From: Cucumis sativus
Lineage: Eukaryota > Streptophyta > Magnoliopsida > Cucurbitales > Cucurbitaceae
Direction: 5' to 3'
NCBI RefSeq assembly: GCF_000004075.3
Contig: NC_026661.2
Coordinates: 2,232,001-2,296,000 of the forward strand
DNA: 64,000 nt
Positions within the stretch are counted from its first letter, which is position 1. Every line of letters begins with the position of its first letter. Under the pieces are notes generated by a model. It saw only the letters and a program-made list of their open reading frames with translations, searched no databases and was not told the DNA's origin. The position numbers and the translations under genes are program-made. Shown here piece after piece: positions 49,331-62,334 of this stretch.

Positions 49331-52237
49331 ACAAAAATAATGGAAGGAAGCAAACCCGAATGAAGCGGGTAACCCAACTTCCCAATCCCAATTCGAAATT
49401 TTTACAAATTTCCCCAAATATAATATATTTTCTAAAAAATAAAAGTACATATATAAAAAAACTCACAAATTTAACCAAATTTCTTATTCTATTCCTAATA
49501 AACATTTCATTTCTGTAGCCATTTATTTGATATACTTCAAATATTTTAATTTATTTTGCTATTTTTCTATCTTTAAATTAAAAGCGTACAAATAATTAGA
49601 TGTATTAAGCGAATTATTAAAAAGTTAATCCTTTAATAAATTGGTTAAAGTCTCCAATACACATACAAGTTAATTATGTTTGTGCATTCATGCGTGTTTC
49701 TCGTGTAAGATTTGTTTTATTCATTTGCAGTAATCTCAAACAATTACTTACATGTAGGTGTTGAACTTTTCACGAATATCAATAATGTGCAGTAAAGTAA
49801 ACTTGATTTTAGTTGTGCATTTGATATTGTAATCTCTTTGATTCTTGATTTGTTTGTCATCTTTTTGGATTGGTTTATAACTTGTTGGTTGTCTTAAAGA
49901 ATCAACCAGCAATGTGTTTGAAGTTTGAATTTGATGGGATGCAATATAAAAGTGTCTTGTTAGTTTAACAATGTGTAACGATGAAGATTCGATCCTCCAA
50001 ACTTTTTGTTTTATTTGACATTTACTCTTTCTTTCTTGAAGTTGGAATTTTGAATTTTTGTATCCACTTTATTTATATTAAAAAGTCAAAGTTACTTATT
50101 TACCCTATTAAATTATCGAATGTACCACAATAAACAAACTTACATATTAAACATAAACTTATCTTAAAAAATCACGTAGGATTAAAATCTTAACGAAAGA
50201 GATGAAGAAGCTTATATCCAATAAAACATAAAATTGAATGTAAAGACATGCAATAAAATAAGTACAATTTTGTTTTTGATTTGATTCGATACAACTCGTA
50301 ATAATATTGGACTTCTCGTTCTCCCTTCCTACGGGTCCAAGAATGTTTTTTCTAAAGAAAAAAAATGAATATACTAACTTTTGTAATATAATTTAAATTA
50401 GGTTAGGTCATATTCATAAAATAGTCTTTTAAAAAAAATGATATTTTTTGTAAAGGGAAAAGTTATAGTAATGATACTAAATGTTCGCCTTATATTAATT
50501 TTGATTTGATGAGGTTATGTTTACTAAATCCAATGGTTAAAACTGTGTTGTTGATTTTGATCTTGATGCGATGTGATTTGATTTGTAGAATTTGATTCTC
50601 TTATTCTCTCTTAGTTGTATGTGTATGCTTGATTTGAGAAAGTGAAACGTGTTGATGTTCATGAAATTAATGCCTTCGAATAATGTTTATATCTTTAAAA
50701 GAACTTGAGTCTTCAAGTGTGGTCAAGTTTAACTTCTGACTATGAAAATTTCTTTATATACTTTCGAAGTATATAGTTTCTTACCTTACAAATGAAGAAG
50801 AAATCTTTTATCTCTAGGGATCTTTGGTAAGCTTTATGGATTTAAATTTATTTGATTCATAGACCCGTTCCCTAATCAACTAATTGGATTTGGATCTTAT
50901 CTAAAATATTTACAAAATAAGACAACAAAACTTAAATAAGATATAGAGAGGGATGGATTTTGCTATATATTCTATTAGCAAAACTTTTAACATTGTATGC
51001 ACAAAAGGTTACCCTCTAACTTTAGCACATGATTAAGTTGTTTACTAAAGATGAAATGGACATGTTGAAAGGCAAAAGAACATTTCAAAATTACAAGAAC
51101 CCATTGAGAAAAAATTATTAAATTTAAACCTGAGGCATTAACCACAATATAAGAAACTATAAATATTCAAATCCAATCCTCATTTCTAATCAACTATTCA
51201 CAATTTTTCAGTACATTACTTTTGGTTAAGTGACAGACTAATATGTTTTGGCTAGTGGCCACAGAGGTAATTAAAAGATGAGAAGGGATTAAAAAGTTGA
51301 ATGGATGATTGTTTGTTAATTGAATAAGTGAAGTATGAAAAATTAAATCTACCTTTAACAGAATGAGTGAATATCAATTATGGGTATAGTCGCTTTCATA
51401 AATTGATATTTATTACTATGCTACAAGTCATCAATAAACACGATATATATTACTTAAAAAACAGTTAAATTGTCATTTTCATCCTTATGACTTATGTTTT
51501 TTTGTTCTTTTTTTCTTCTGCTAAGCAATGGCAAAGGAGGGCTTGACTTGACTTTTTTAAATGGTAGTAAGTGGATTGTACACTTAAATACGTTTATATT
51601 TGTTTCGAAGTTAAAGAAAGCATGACTCAATTGTCATGTGAATTCATATGTACTAGTAACAACAAAGCGAGATCTGTTCGAACTTTTTTATTCTAAGTTG
51701 TACTACAAGGATAGTTAAATCTTCCCAAAAAGGAAAAATACTATCATCACTCTTTGTGACGTTTTCGTTTTAAGAAACAAAAGCAAATAAGAAAATTGTT
51801 TAACACATGAAAACAACCAAAGACACATCCAAAGATTTTAGAGAATCATAAGGATTAAAATAAAAATTTATAAATCGTAGGGACTAAAATGAAACCGAAT
51901 AATTTTGGGACCAATATAGTTAATTTAATCCAGAAGGGAAAAAAAGATGGTTATGTTATGTCAGAGTGTAATGAAAAGGAATAGACATATCCTCATTGCC
52001 AAGCAAACCTTTTTTTCTTTTGAGGGGGGTTTGGTTTGATGAAACCACAAAGCAGTGTGTGGCAACCATGTGCAAAAAGTTATCTGCAAAGCAATTAAAC
52101 TCTTACCAATCTAATCCTTTACTTTTTCTTCATCTTCCATTATTTCCTTTGAGATTTAATTATCCCATGTCCAGCTCTAAAGGGTATTTGATAATTTCTC
52201 TCTAACAATTTGCTTCCATTTCCCTCTTTTTTAACCT
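49331..52237. other. Intergenic between divergent TAF6 and IQD genes
   Basis: About 2.9 kb, AT-rich, no gene or mobile element recognised. The final part (about 52000-52240) is pyrimidine-rich and belongs to the IQD promoter. Confidence 0.5.
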
Positions 52238-52245
52238 TTATAATA
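52238..52245 (+). promoter_or_regulatory. Possible TATA box of the IQD gene
   Basis: TTTATAAT about 160 bases upstream of the ATG, followed by a pyrimidine-rich leader. Confidence 0.4.
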
Positions 52246-52401
52246 CTGCCCCCATTTGCATTTTCTCTGAGTTGTGTCAATTACTCGCAGGTTTATTTAT
52301 CTCTTTCTCTCTCATTGCATGACTTTCAGCACCACAAAGACTTAAAGAAGCTGTTTTTCTGTAGATTTCCCTTCTGGGTTTTCTCTGTTTTGTTGAATGT
52401 C

Positions 52402-54367
52402 ATGGGAATTAAAGGAGAATTGGTTAGGAATGTGTTCTTGAGGAATCGTTCTTTCAAGACCCATGAGAAAAATGTAAGTTTGGAGTATAGTTAGTGTTCA
52501 TTTTCTGTGAACTTGTTCTACTTTTTTTTTCTTCTAATCATTGCTGTCTATGTGCTTCATGAAATGCCAAGCTGAATCTTCTTGATTTTTCTTTTGTTCT
52601 TTAACTTGCTTTCATCTTCAATTTCATTTGTATCCCAATTATTTGTTTTCTTTCCAAGATGATCGTGGTTTCTGAGTGAACTTTTGTTGTTTTGATTTCT
52701 GATCCGAATTTTTCAGACGAGGAGCCATAGTTCTGTGGAAAGGAAAAAATGGCACTCTGTTAGATCTTACCTGTGTGGGGATGAGTACAATTCAGTTCTT
52801 GTTGAGGAAGATGCAGCTTCCATTAGAAGCTCTGAAGCGACTGTGACACAGCCTGTTGAGGAGCTAGAGGTTTCAAAACAGAAACAAGAACCTGGAGTGG
52901 AGGAATCGGAATTAAGCTCTCAATTGTTGAAGCGCCAAGAACAAGCAGCATTCATCATCCAGTCAGCATTTAGAAGCTTTCTGGTCATTTTAACACTTTT
53001 GCTTTGTGTTAAAACATTTGGATCCCAAAACTTTTGGTTGAATCTTCTTTGATTCAACAAAATGAAGTGGAACATCAAACTTCTTGAGCTTTATAGCGAA
53101 AAGGATAGAAATGAACTTTGTGAATTGATGAATTTGAATTGCAGGCTCGGCGTAGAGATGAGCAAATAAAGACGATGGATAATGATTGTAAGGACATCAT
53201 CGAGGGAATAGAAAGTCCAAGTGGAGAGTCTCTAAGAACGTCCATTGAAGTTCAGACTGGGAATTCCGAAGCTTTCTCCGTTCAAGATGAAAGAACTTTT
53301 CTTTCCAACCGAGTACAACAGAAATCCAAAACCCAATTACATAGGCTGAAGGTTGAAGACGACATGCTCTCGTAATTCTTTGAAAGCTAGTAATGATCAT
53401 ATGTAACCTGTTTAGCCCTCTGGATTTTGTAGGAAGAATGGGATGATAGTACAGTGAGTAGCAATGTAACAAAAATGAGGATTCAAAACAGGCTAGAAGC
53501 ATCAACCAGGCGTGAAAGGGCTCTAGCTTATGCTTTCTCACAACAGGTACAATTATAATAATTCCTTAGAAAATAAAGAAGTCGGATTGTTTGGTGAAAT
53601 AATTCTTGTTACTCCTATCGCATCGTTAGTTAAGAATTTGCTCGAAGAGAAAGCACTCGAAATCCGACGTCATAGAAGCGAACATGAGCTGGAGCTGGCT
53701 AGAGCGATGGATGGCCACCCGCCTTCCTGAAGGATCCTCGGTTGAAACTCACACGAGGAAGCCATCAGAAGTGATTGACAACAATCATAGATTGATGATA
53801 AGCCAAAGGCTCTTTGATATAAGTGCAGAAGAAAAGGAAAGCTGCGGATCTAATGAAGTATCTGTAAGATCTATTAACTTCTCTGCTGATGCTTTGAAGA
53901 ATACAGATAGCAACTTGGCTAAGAACAGATCAAAAGGTTCAAGTGATATATCAAGGAGAAAAACAGTACCAAGCCTCCACTTTGATGGATATTTTACAAA
54001 GGTATATCTCAATCCACTTTGACTAATGAAAGACCTAATCGGAATGGCTTTTGCTTGAAAACCCTTTTTCACATTTTTTTAACACTTTAAAAGTCATTTC
54101 GGACCTAGTTCGGAAACCATAAAAAGCAAAGACCAACCCAAGTAGCTTCAACTTAAAAGGCCCATTATTCTCTGTTTTTCATTGTATATTTATTGTTTCT
54201 TCTCAATTTAGGTGAGCAAACGGGATTGGGTAACACTAGCAGAGAGTGAAAGAGATAAAAAGAGCAGACAAAAGCAAGCTGGGGGCAGAGGAGAAATCAA
54301 ATGTAACGATGCATATATCAACAGTTCTCCAAGTTCCTCTCCACTTGAATCTAGAATCGGTGTGTAA
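52402..54367 (+). CDS. IQD family calmodulin-binding protein
   Basis: Plant IQ67-domain (IQD) proteins bind calmodulin and often microtubules or nuclear targets, acting as scaffolds. Six coding exons: 52402-52473, 52717-52983, 53145-53351, 53433-53546, 53630-54001, 54212-54367. All are GT-AG and phase 0; 395 residues. The IQ motif spans the exon 2/3 junction (AAFIIQSAFRSFL then ARRRDEQ). This split between codons of the IQ67 domain is a hallmark of the family. Further signatures are KMRIQNRLEAS, RRERALAYAFSQQ, LRICSKRKHS and NMSWSWLERWMATR (residues 238-251). The C-terminus is basic but I see no clear DUF4005 motif. The start at 52402 gives the conserved short first exon; the open frame extends upstream into leader. 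In-frame read-through into introns 2 and 3 meets stops, supporting the splicing. Confidence 0.9.
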
Positions 54368-54478
54368 TTTAGACATTGAAATCTCCCAGTCCATCATCTT
54401 TGATGTTATTTATGTTATAAGGCAACCCCATGTATATTAAGGATAAAAACTCTCATAATCAGTCGGTAACCACTTAGA

Positions 54479-54610
54479 AACCGTTTGGAGCAAAGCTTGT
54501 CTAGGACCATAATAACTACCGTTTGGAACAAAACTTATCTAGGACTAGTAAGACCATAATAACTACCGTTTGGAACAAAACTTATCTAGGACTATAATAA
54601 CTACGTAAAT
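54479..54610. repeat. Three tandem units of ~40-50 bases
   Basis: ACCGTTTGGAGCAAAGCTTG and two slightly different repeats, each running to CTAGGACTATAATAACT. The middle unit has a 10-base insertion (AGTAAGACCA). Together with 54611-54790 it resembles the non-coding repeat near 26570-26810. Confidence 0.75.
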
Positions 54611-55333
54611 ACTATTTGCTACAGTTTTTATTATCTGACAACCATCATTTTTTTATTATATTATTTGCTATAGTGTTTACTATTTCCTTATCAAACTAAA
54701 ATAGTCTACACACTAAACACATATGTAATTCAAACGAAAATAATCTACACCTCGAACACAAACTATTCTAATCAAACTATAATAACACAAAACTATTCTC
54801 CAATAGTGCAAAGTATTTCCTTAAATAAAATGCAGAAATCTTTGTACAATAATAACTTTCCCACCACAAAGACCAATGGATCTAAAGTAAAAGGCTTATA
54901 ATTGACCTTAACTAGTGCAGACTGATGAACACTATTGAAGCAAGTTGAGAAGACATCATAACTATTTTGTACATTAAGCAATGAATGTATACCTGACACA
55001 CGACAACAGAAGAAAAAAGTACAATTCCATATAGTGTAGAATGTCTATTCATTTACTCTTAAAATAAGAAAAAATATCACATCTTGCATTTAAAAAGAAT
55101 GGTACAAAACCATCTCAACAACGGGGTGAAGTTGTATTTCAATAGAAGTATTATTGGCTAGAAGGGGCATATGCAATCATTCAGTATAAACGAACAGATG
55201 TTACATGGGATTGAACCGATTCCCATCTGCATTTTCAGACTATTACGAAATGGAATTCGGTTATAAAACCTCACCCCACTTTAGTATATAGTTATCATTT
55301 ACTAAGAGATTATTCAAAATAAAGGACTAACAT
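54611..55333. other. Intergenic between convergent IQD and eIF1A genes
   Basis: 54611-54790 is a non-coding dispersed repeat related to 26570-26810. The part next to 55334 is the probable eIF1A 3' untranslated region. Confidence 0.45.
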
Positions 55334-55771
55334 CTAGATCTTATCAATGTCTTCATCCTCAAACTCGATATAAGCATCACCACCACCTTCGTCATCATCA
55401 TCCATACCCCCAACAATACCCTCATTAAGACGTGTATTCTCAGGTAACTCACCGTAAGCTTTCAAAAGCCTGGCTTCATCAGGCATGTATTTGAGAATCA
55501 CATCAGCTTTGTCGTCTTGATAGTCACGAAGACCAACTAGTATGATATCCCCAGCTGCAATCCAAACTTTCTTGTGCATTTTTCCTCGAATATGACAAAG
55601 ACGTTTAGTTCCATCAATACACATCGCTTCACACCGACCATTACCTAGCATTCGAAGCACTTGAGCATATTCCTGTCCATCTTCCTTAAACACAAGCTCA
55701 CGCTTCTCATCATCTGCCTCGTTCTTACCTCTCTTCCTATTCTTTCCTCCTTTTCCCTTGTTCTTCGGCAT
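55334..55771 (-). CDS. EIF1A: Translation initiation factor eIF1A
   Basis: Promotes 43S preinitiation complex assembly and start-codon scanning on the 40S ribosome. One uninterrupted coding exon of 145 residues, the usual plant length. Order: basic N-terminal tail ([18 protein letters not shown]); S1/OB-fold (about residues 28-95, with [40 protein letters not shown]); helical segment ([20 protein letters not shown]); acidic tail ending [11 protein letters not shown] leader intron is likely: on the minus strand an exon end AAAAG followed by GTACTC lies at 56647, about 900 bases upstream. A 148-base tandem duplication copies the start region into that leader (next entry). No defect in the protein. 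Confidence 0.96.
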   Translation of the reverse strand: MPKNKGKGGKNRKRGKNEADDEKRELVFKEDGQEYAQVLRMLGNGRCEAMCIDGTKRLCHIRGKMHKKVWIAAGDIILVGLRDYQDDKADVILKYMPDEARLLKAYGELPENTRLNEGIVGGMDDDDEGGGDAYIEFEDEDIDKI

Positions 55772-56044
55772 GGTTGCAGATTATACTATCAATATAATGG
55801 AAAATTAGTCACCAGAAACATAGATTCATAAACTAAGCTAGAAAGTAAAAGCCAAAGAAGTGTTTGTAAAAAAGAGCATTAGCAAAATCTGAATTCTCCC
55901 TTTCCCTTGTTCTTCGGCATGGTTGCAGATTATACCATCAATATAATGAAAAAATAGCCACCAGAAACATAGATGCATAAACTAAGCTAGAATGTAAAAG
56001 CCAAAAGAGTATTTGTAAAAAAGAGCATTAGCAAAATCTGAATT
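55748..56044 (-). repeat. 148-base tandem duplication including the eIF1A start codon
   Basis: Copy 1 (about 55748-55895) holds the first eight codons of eIF1A and the adjoining leader-intron sequence. Copy 2 (about 55896-56044) is a slightly diverged repeat with its own ATG at 55920-55918, giving a 13-codon frame ([13 protein letters not shown], then stop). In copy 1 the probable splice acceptor upstream of the ATG is GATAG. Copy 2 reads GATGG there, so it would not be used. Confidence 0.85.
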
Positions 56045-56647
56045 AATCATGAATTATCAAAATAGATTTGCATTTGCCAAAAAGGAGCAAAAGAGGAGTT
56101 TCAACACTTATGACCTATCATGAATAGACTAGGGTACGAGCATGTATGCACAAAACAAAACCACTGATCAATCAACAAATATGATCATGTGGGGTTTAAC
56201 TAGTAAAACAGATAATTTTCTTTCAGCTCTCTAATAATTGCATGTTTTGGCTAATTTTGAAAAGGCTAAAATAATTTTCTTTTGATATTCAAAATCACTC
56301 TGAAACTAATATGATGTTTAATTTACACTTTTTAAATGTTAATTCTTAATCATAATAATTGGACATGATTTTAGTCACTCATGACCCACAACCCTAGCTA
56401 GTTACTGCAACCTTTTAACATAATCAAAATTCATTTTACATGCGATGAACACAATTAAAGACCAGGAAATCAAAAAAGAAAGAAAAAATGATGAGACAAT
56501 ACGAAAATCCAAAATATTCACACTAATCAAGCTATCATAATCTTCATCAAAAGAAGAAAATGGCCGAACAAAAGAAGGGTTAAACATAATATTGACATGC
56601 AAAAATATGGGTATGAATTAGAAGGAAAGGAACAATCGAAGAGTACC

Positions 56648-56745
56648 TTTTCTCGCACAGATGGTTCAATCGAGCAATTTTGCAGAAGAAAGCTATGTAA
56701 TCTGAGAATTAAGAATGTTCTTCTATCTTCTTATTATTACGCAAC
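56648..56745 (-). other. Probable eIF1A 5' untranslated first exon
   Basis: Minus-strand sequence ends CGAGAAAAG followed by GTACTC, a good donor at 56647/56646. The other end is uncertain and set at the change to A-rich sequence. Confidence 0.45.
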
Positions 56746-57039
56746 CTAAAAGTATTAAAAAAATAAAATAAAAAGAGAGAATCCCCCAATGGACCGGGCC
56801 GATTTTTAGCCCTATAACAATGAATTCCTGATTTGGGCTAGCCCAAAACAACCGCCAAATTTAGCAGGCTTAACATCCTATTCAACTTAATAATATACAT
56901 AGTAACGATTTTATAAAAATGGTTTTTAACCTAAATTGATGTATGATATTACGTAAAAAAATCCAAATTACTAATAAATTTTATAAAAGTCCTAAATGAA
57001 CTAGTATATTACATGAAGGCTTAAATTACTTTAATACTT

Positions 57040-57330
57040 ATTTCTATTATTTAATTAATTTATAATAAATATCTAAATAGAAAAAATGGTGGGATATAGT
57101 TTTGGAAAGAAGTGAGGTCTAAATTAATTTAATATCAATTTCTATTATTTAATTTAATTGATTTATAACAAATATTTAAATGGAAAAAATGGTGGGACAC
57201 TGTTTTGGAAATAAGTGGGGCCCAAAATAATTTAATACAAATTTCTATTGTTTAATTGATTTATAATAAATATCTAAATGGAAAAAATAATGAGGTACAG
57301 TTTTGAAAAAATAATGAGGTACAGTTTTGA
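57040..57330. repeat. Three diverged ~100-base tandem units
   Basis: Each unit contains AATTTCTATT..TTTAATT, TAATAAATATCTAAATGG and a TGGGAYA..GTTTTGGAAA..AAGTG segment, near 57040, 57135 and 57238. A short 26-base block (ATAATGAGGTACAGTTTTGA) is then doubled at 57287-57330. Confidence 0.7.
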
Positions 57331-57419
57331 AAAAGAAATGGAAAACTTTTCATGTTTTCCTTCTATGAAAATGGTTGTCTACTCCTTCCAACGTGGATTA
57401 CGATTTTTACTTCAAAATT

Positions 57420-57910
57420 TTAGGGAGTTCGGAGGTGAAGAAGAAGACAGTTGACGGCTCACAAATACAAAACTTCTCGAACATAATCTAGTTAAAAACT
57501 TTGAGGTTAGTATTGCATATATTCAACACATATAAAACATTAGGTATATTATGTATATTTTAGATATTCAATTAAATAGTCAATCAAATGAAAATGTAGT
57601 TTTAAATGTGATACATTTTAGGGTTTATTGAGATTTTGGCGGTGAAAAAAAAAACTTTCGATGGCCAAAAAATACAAAACTTATCCGAGAGAATCTAGCT
57701 AGAAAATTTGTGCTTAATATTATATATATTTAAAACAAATGAAACATTCGGTATATTATGTATATTTTATATTATATTCAAAATATATGAAACATTTGGT
57801 ATATTAGGTATATTTTAAATATTAGATTAAATAGACAAACAAACGAAAATTTAGTTTTGAATGTGATACATTCTCGAGTTTATTAAGATTTCAACGTTGA
57901 AAAAGAACGG
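57420..57910. repeat. Two diverged ~240-base tandem units
   Basis: Shared words in order: AAATACAAAACTT, ACATTAGGTATATTATGTAT, AATGTGATACATT, TTTATTRAGATTT. The second copy has an internal duplication of the GGTATATTA block. Confidence 0.65.
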
Positions 57911-58484
57911 TCATCCTATCAAAAAAATAATAGAACTATATGTCAGTATATAGTATTATTGTATATAATATGAGGTACATATATACTAAAACATAGAACA
58001 TAACTATTATAGATTGCGGATATATTAAAGTATAATGTAATCAAATGCATTTATAGGAAAAATATGTATGTATGATCATGTCGTTTACTACTATTTTAGT
58101 AATATTTATTCTACAAACAAAAAATTTAAACACAAATTCTGTATGAATTATGTATAAGGTATTATTGTATATAATATGAGGTATATATATACTAAATAAC
58201 ATATATGAATTCAGTGTATATTTTATTAGTGAAAGGTTATTATATAAATTTGTTTATGTTTTTTATTTAAATATTCATATATTATGTGGTAAATAATACG
58301 TTATGTTTGAAATAATATTGATTATGTATTAAAGTTGCCCATTAGGCAGTTTTTTAACAAAATATACCTATTATATTAATATAGAAAATGAGAGGAAATC
58401 GTGCAACATTAAAATAGTAAACTTCTTTACCGTTTTCTCACTTTCCATATTCAACGAAAAGCTTGTCATTTCGACAATCAAGAA

Positions 58485-59022
58485 CATATACAACCTATTA
58501 TATAATGCGATAATATTATAAAACTAGTATAATCATAAATAATATGTGGTATATATTCAAGGGAAATATTAAAAAACTGGTAAATTCAGAACAAAATAAC
58601 GTTAAAATAAGGGAAATATTGTTAATATATAATATATATATATATATACGCATATGATATACTCAAAATGAACTAATTTTAAATTGGTAAAATATCAAAT
58701 GACATACTTATGTTATTCTTCGTATAAAACATCAACTAAAAGTATTATATCTCACAATTAATATATAAAACTAATATAAATATAAATAAGATGTGGTATA
58801 TATATAATAAATAACATATACAACCTATTATATTATGCAATAATATTCTAAAACTAGTATAATCATAAATAATATGTGGTATATGTTTAAAGGGAATATT
58901 AAAAAACTGGTAAAATCAAAACAGAATAACATTAAAATAAGAGGAATATTGTTAATATATTATATATATGCATATGATATACTCATAATGAACTAATTTT
59001 AAATGAGCAAAATAACAAATGA
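58485..59022. repeat. ~215-base direct repeat, period ~323
   Basis: 58485-58700 and 58808-59022 match closely (ACATATACAACCTATTATAT, AAACTAGTATAATCATAAAT, CATATGATATACTC, ATGAACTAATTTTAAAT), separated by about 107 bases. Confidence 0.75.
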
Positions 59023-60599
59023 CTAGATTTTATCGTATCTTCAGCTGATGAATAATTGTATATGGCGGCGATTTGTTAAGATTCTGCAGCTTACGGTTAT
59101 GATAAATTTGAATACAAATTTATAATAAGATGTAATAAGAAGTTCAAATGATGGAGAAGAATAGCAAAAAAAAAAAAAAAAAAAAAAAACTGTCGACGAT
59201 GGAGAAGATAATGTAATGGCTGCCGGAGAAAGTGAACAATTAAGTTAAGTTATATTTTTAGAAAGAATAATTAAATAGTTTATTACAAAATAAAATAAAA
59301 TTATAATTATTATAATATATTCTGATTTATAATTAATTTAAAAGATACTTGAAATTTATTAACGTATTAATTCTCAAACAAATATTAGGAAGTTATGGAA
59401 TTCATATTAAATACAAATCGTTTTAAATAAAGTAATTTTTTAAATAATCTTAAGAATATAATATATAATTAATAATTAATGAAAGGTTATAATTGTCCGT
59501 AAAGTATTATTTTTTATATTTAAGAAAATAATTTTCAATGTACGATATTTGTGAAATTTCTTAATAAATTAAGACCTTTTGTCTAAAAGTTTCTTATAAA
59601 AATTATTAAAACAGAAAAAGTATTCAAGGTTAAATCTTATCATTAGTAGATCATGTTGCAAATATTGATCTAACTACAAGTTGATAAACTTTGTTATATT
59701 TGTAATTTTTTTAAATGTTGTTAAACTTTCTATATAATTAATTATTATTTCTAAAATGGTCACCCATTGTAATTACCTTAAAATATCTGTAAAAAATTCA
59801 TCATATATCAATAGTATTAGTAGGCTACCCAATGTCGACAAAAATTATACATCCCATACAAGACGTATGATGTAGTTAAACCATTATTTGTTTGGCAAAA
59901 AATTAACTTTTACTTAAACATTGGAAGGATTAATTTTTTCACTCGAATAAATGTAAGTTCTTGCTTGAAGACCAACATGGATGTCCACGTCACACAATGT
60001 AATCCAATATACAATAAATAAAATGAAAGTTGAGATGTTTGATGAATTTATTAAACATGGATTCTGAGCAAAACTTATATAAGTGTGTATTTGAAATAAC
60101 TTCGAGTGATGATATTTTAAATTAAGCTCTCATTCGTTCCAGAACAAAAGGTATATTGATTTTATTTGATGTTTTTACACTTGAATTTATATGAAAGTAC
60201 ATGAATGAATAGAATTCATATCCAAATAAGAAGATATATAACATGAGATATTGATTATGAATGCATAGTTCAAGTAAAAGCCTCTAAAGAATTTATAGTT
60301 ATTATGTTTGAAGTCCATTATGATTTCATACACACATGTATATATAAAAGGAAATGTTTCATAATTTTTGGTAAATTTTTTGAACAAATATTGGCATTTC
60401 ATTGAAAGTGACAAAAGCAATCTAAATTTAGGATTACTTCTTATATTAATTACCCAAGAATTTTCATTAATAAATCTAGGGTACTCATATTACCAAGTTT
60501 GTCTCAAACATTTCAGCCTCTTGTTTGTTTGGAAAAGTAAAAAATAAAAGTAAATTAAAAGACAAAGGAGTTGTCTTATATTCTAATTAAGGTTGTCCA

Positions 60600-62334
60600 T
60601 CATTTTGAAGCAGTGGTGTAAGAAGAAGAGCAAATCGGAGGATTTTGTATTCCTGAAATGATTGGTTTCACATTCATGCATTCAGAAGTAATAGAACCTT
60701 TTATTCCATTATAAACGAGGTCAATGTTGGCTACTTTTACTTCTTCACATGGTAGGTTGCTACTACAAATAAGTTTGACTGCCACTGGAGTTGCAGAACT
60801 TCCTCTAATGTTCTTGAAGCTCACCTTATTAATCTTAATATTTGACGGAATCTGAAAAATTGAAAGTGAAAATCAAAGTTTATTCGTGAAGTTGAAATGT
60901 ATGAAGGAATTTCAAAATCAAAGTTTTAAGAATGTGATCAATACCTCACGATTGCACTGATTCCATGGACAGTACTCCTGGTCTATGAGAATTGGGTTGC
61001 TAACGTTGACCATTGTAATGTCTGAAAAATGCATGTTGGTGGCAATACCAGCAACGGGAGAGGCTGGCCATGTTTTGATCCTAACACCATTGGTGGTGTT
61101 TATTATTGTGCAATTATTTACTATGACACCTTCAACAGGTTCTTCGTTATTGTATTTTCCAAGACTTCCTATGCTTATTCCATGCCCTGGCCCACATATC
61201 ACATTATTGACTTTTATTCGTTTACTTCCATCTCCAAGTGAGATGCAATCATCTCCTGTTGCTATTCGAGATTTCAAGATTGAGATCCCAATTGATCGAC
61301 CAATGTGTATTCCATCTGTGTTGGGACTATTTTCTGGTGCAATTATGTTAACACCTTGGAATGTGAGGTTGTTGCACCCTAGGATGTTGACATGAAAGTT
61401 TTTGCTATCGAGTGATGTTATTCTCCTCACAATTGAATTGGTAATGAAGTCGAATCTTAAACTCTGCTCATTTGATATGCGATCAATAAGTCGTGTCAGA
61501 GATGGGGGAGAAAGTCATGCACAAACTATTAGGGAGGGATGAAAATTATGAGTTTTCTCTATCTATTTAGTCTTTATATTTTTATATAAAAAAATGGCTC
61601 TTTTGCCTAATTTTTTATGGTTAAGTTTCGTTCAATATTTAATTTCTTAATCATTATCGTATGGTATTAAGAACACATTTACCAAATTGTAAAAATGAAA
61701 ATAATAGAGAACGAAAATCTAACAAACCTCTTCATAATGAACAAAGACGAATGTAGTTAATGGATAGGAAAACAAAAGATATAGAACTTACAATTGGGAG
61801 TTTAGCACAATCTATACGTTTATGGCAATCATTCTTTTCCCAACCTGCCTTTCCTTGGCCATCAAAAACTCCTCCACCTGATAGTCTCAATCTATCAACA
61901 TATGCAAAAGTAATCCAACTATCTCCATGAGGATGTTTTGGAGCCTGCAATGTTCCATGAACTCGAAATTCAATAGGGCTCTTGCAAGGGCCTTTAAATT
62001 CTCCTTCTCTTACTTTAAATGTTCCTTTTGGAATAACCACTGCACTTGGACGATCAGATGCACATGCGTCATTCCATGCATCTTTCAAAGCCTATGTTTC
62101 ACAAGCAACAAGACTACAAAAGTTAGCAAAAACAATTAATTAATTCATTAAGTCATCACTTTGGTATATACTTTTATTATGTATTTATACCTCAGTGACA
62201 TCGGCACCAGACACAATATTACCATACTTCCTCAAAGAAAAAATGTCAACATGGGATCGAGCCTCAATAGTAAATGATAGCAATGACATCAAGAATGTAG
62301 TAACCAATAAGATCAAATGCTTAATCACACCCAT
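60600..62334 (-). CDS. Exopolygalacturonase (GH28), complete
   Basis: Cleaves pectic polygalacturonan in the wall; pollen-type exopolygalacturonase clade. Four coding exons: 62334-62191, 62091-61792, 61463-60945, 60851-60600. All are GT-AG and phase 0; 404 residues. Residues 1-26 are a signal peptide. Catalytic motifs are all intact: NTD at 196-198, DD at 219-220 (GDDC), H242 (GPGHG) and RIK at 276-278. C-terminal cysteines (CPWNQC, CEEV, CMN, PPIC) match the fold. Length is normal. Exon 2 is exactly 100 codons as in the gene at 1-982, which is in the same orientation 60 kb away. A TA-rich TATA region lies about 100 bases upstream. No defect found. Confidence 0.95.

Larger units (their letters stand above)
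56746..60599. other. AT-rich intergenic with local tandem repeats
   Basis: No gene. Contains the three repeat arrays listed separately, an A run of about 24 bases at 59167-59190 and a dispersed AT-rich repeat near 59640-59760. Confidence 0.55.

Noticed and set aside
52210..52401. Upstream extension of the IQD frame to an earlier ATG
   Set aside because: The extra residues are low-complexity leader translation and would remove the conserved family start; the TATA-like site also lies inside it.
53197..53541. 114-codon minus-strand frame in the IQD gene
   Set aside because: Antisense shadow of IQD exons 3 and 4.
60985..61395. 136-codon plus-strand frame
   Set aside because: Lies entirely opposite exon 3 of the polygalacturonase, which has full motif support.
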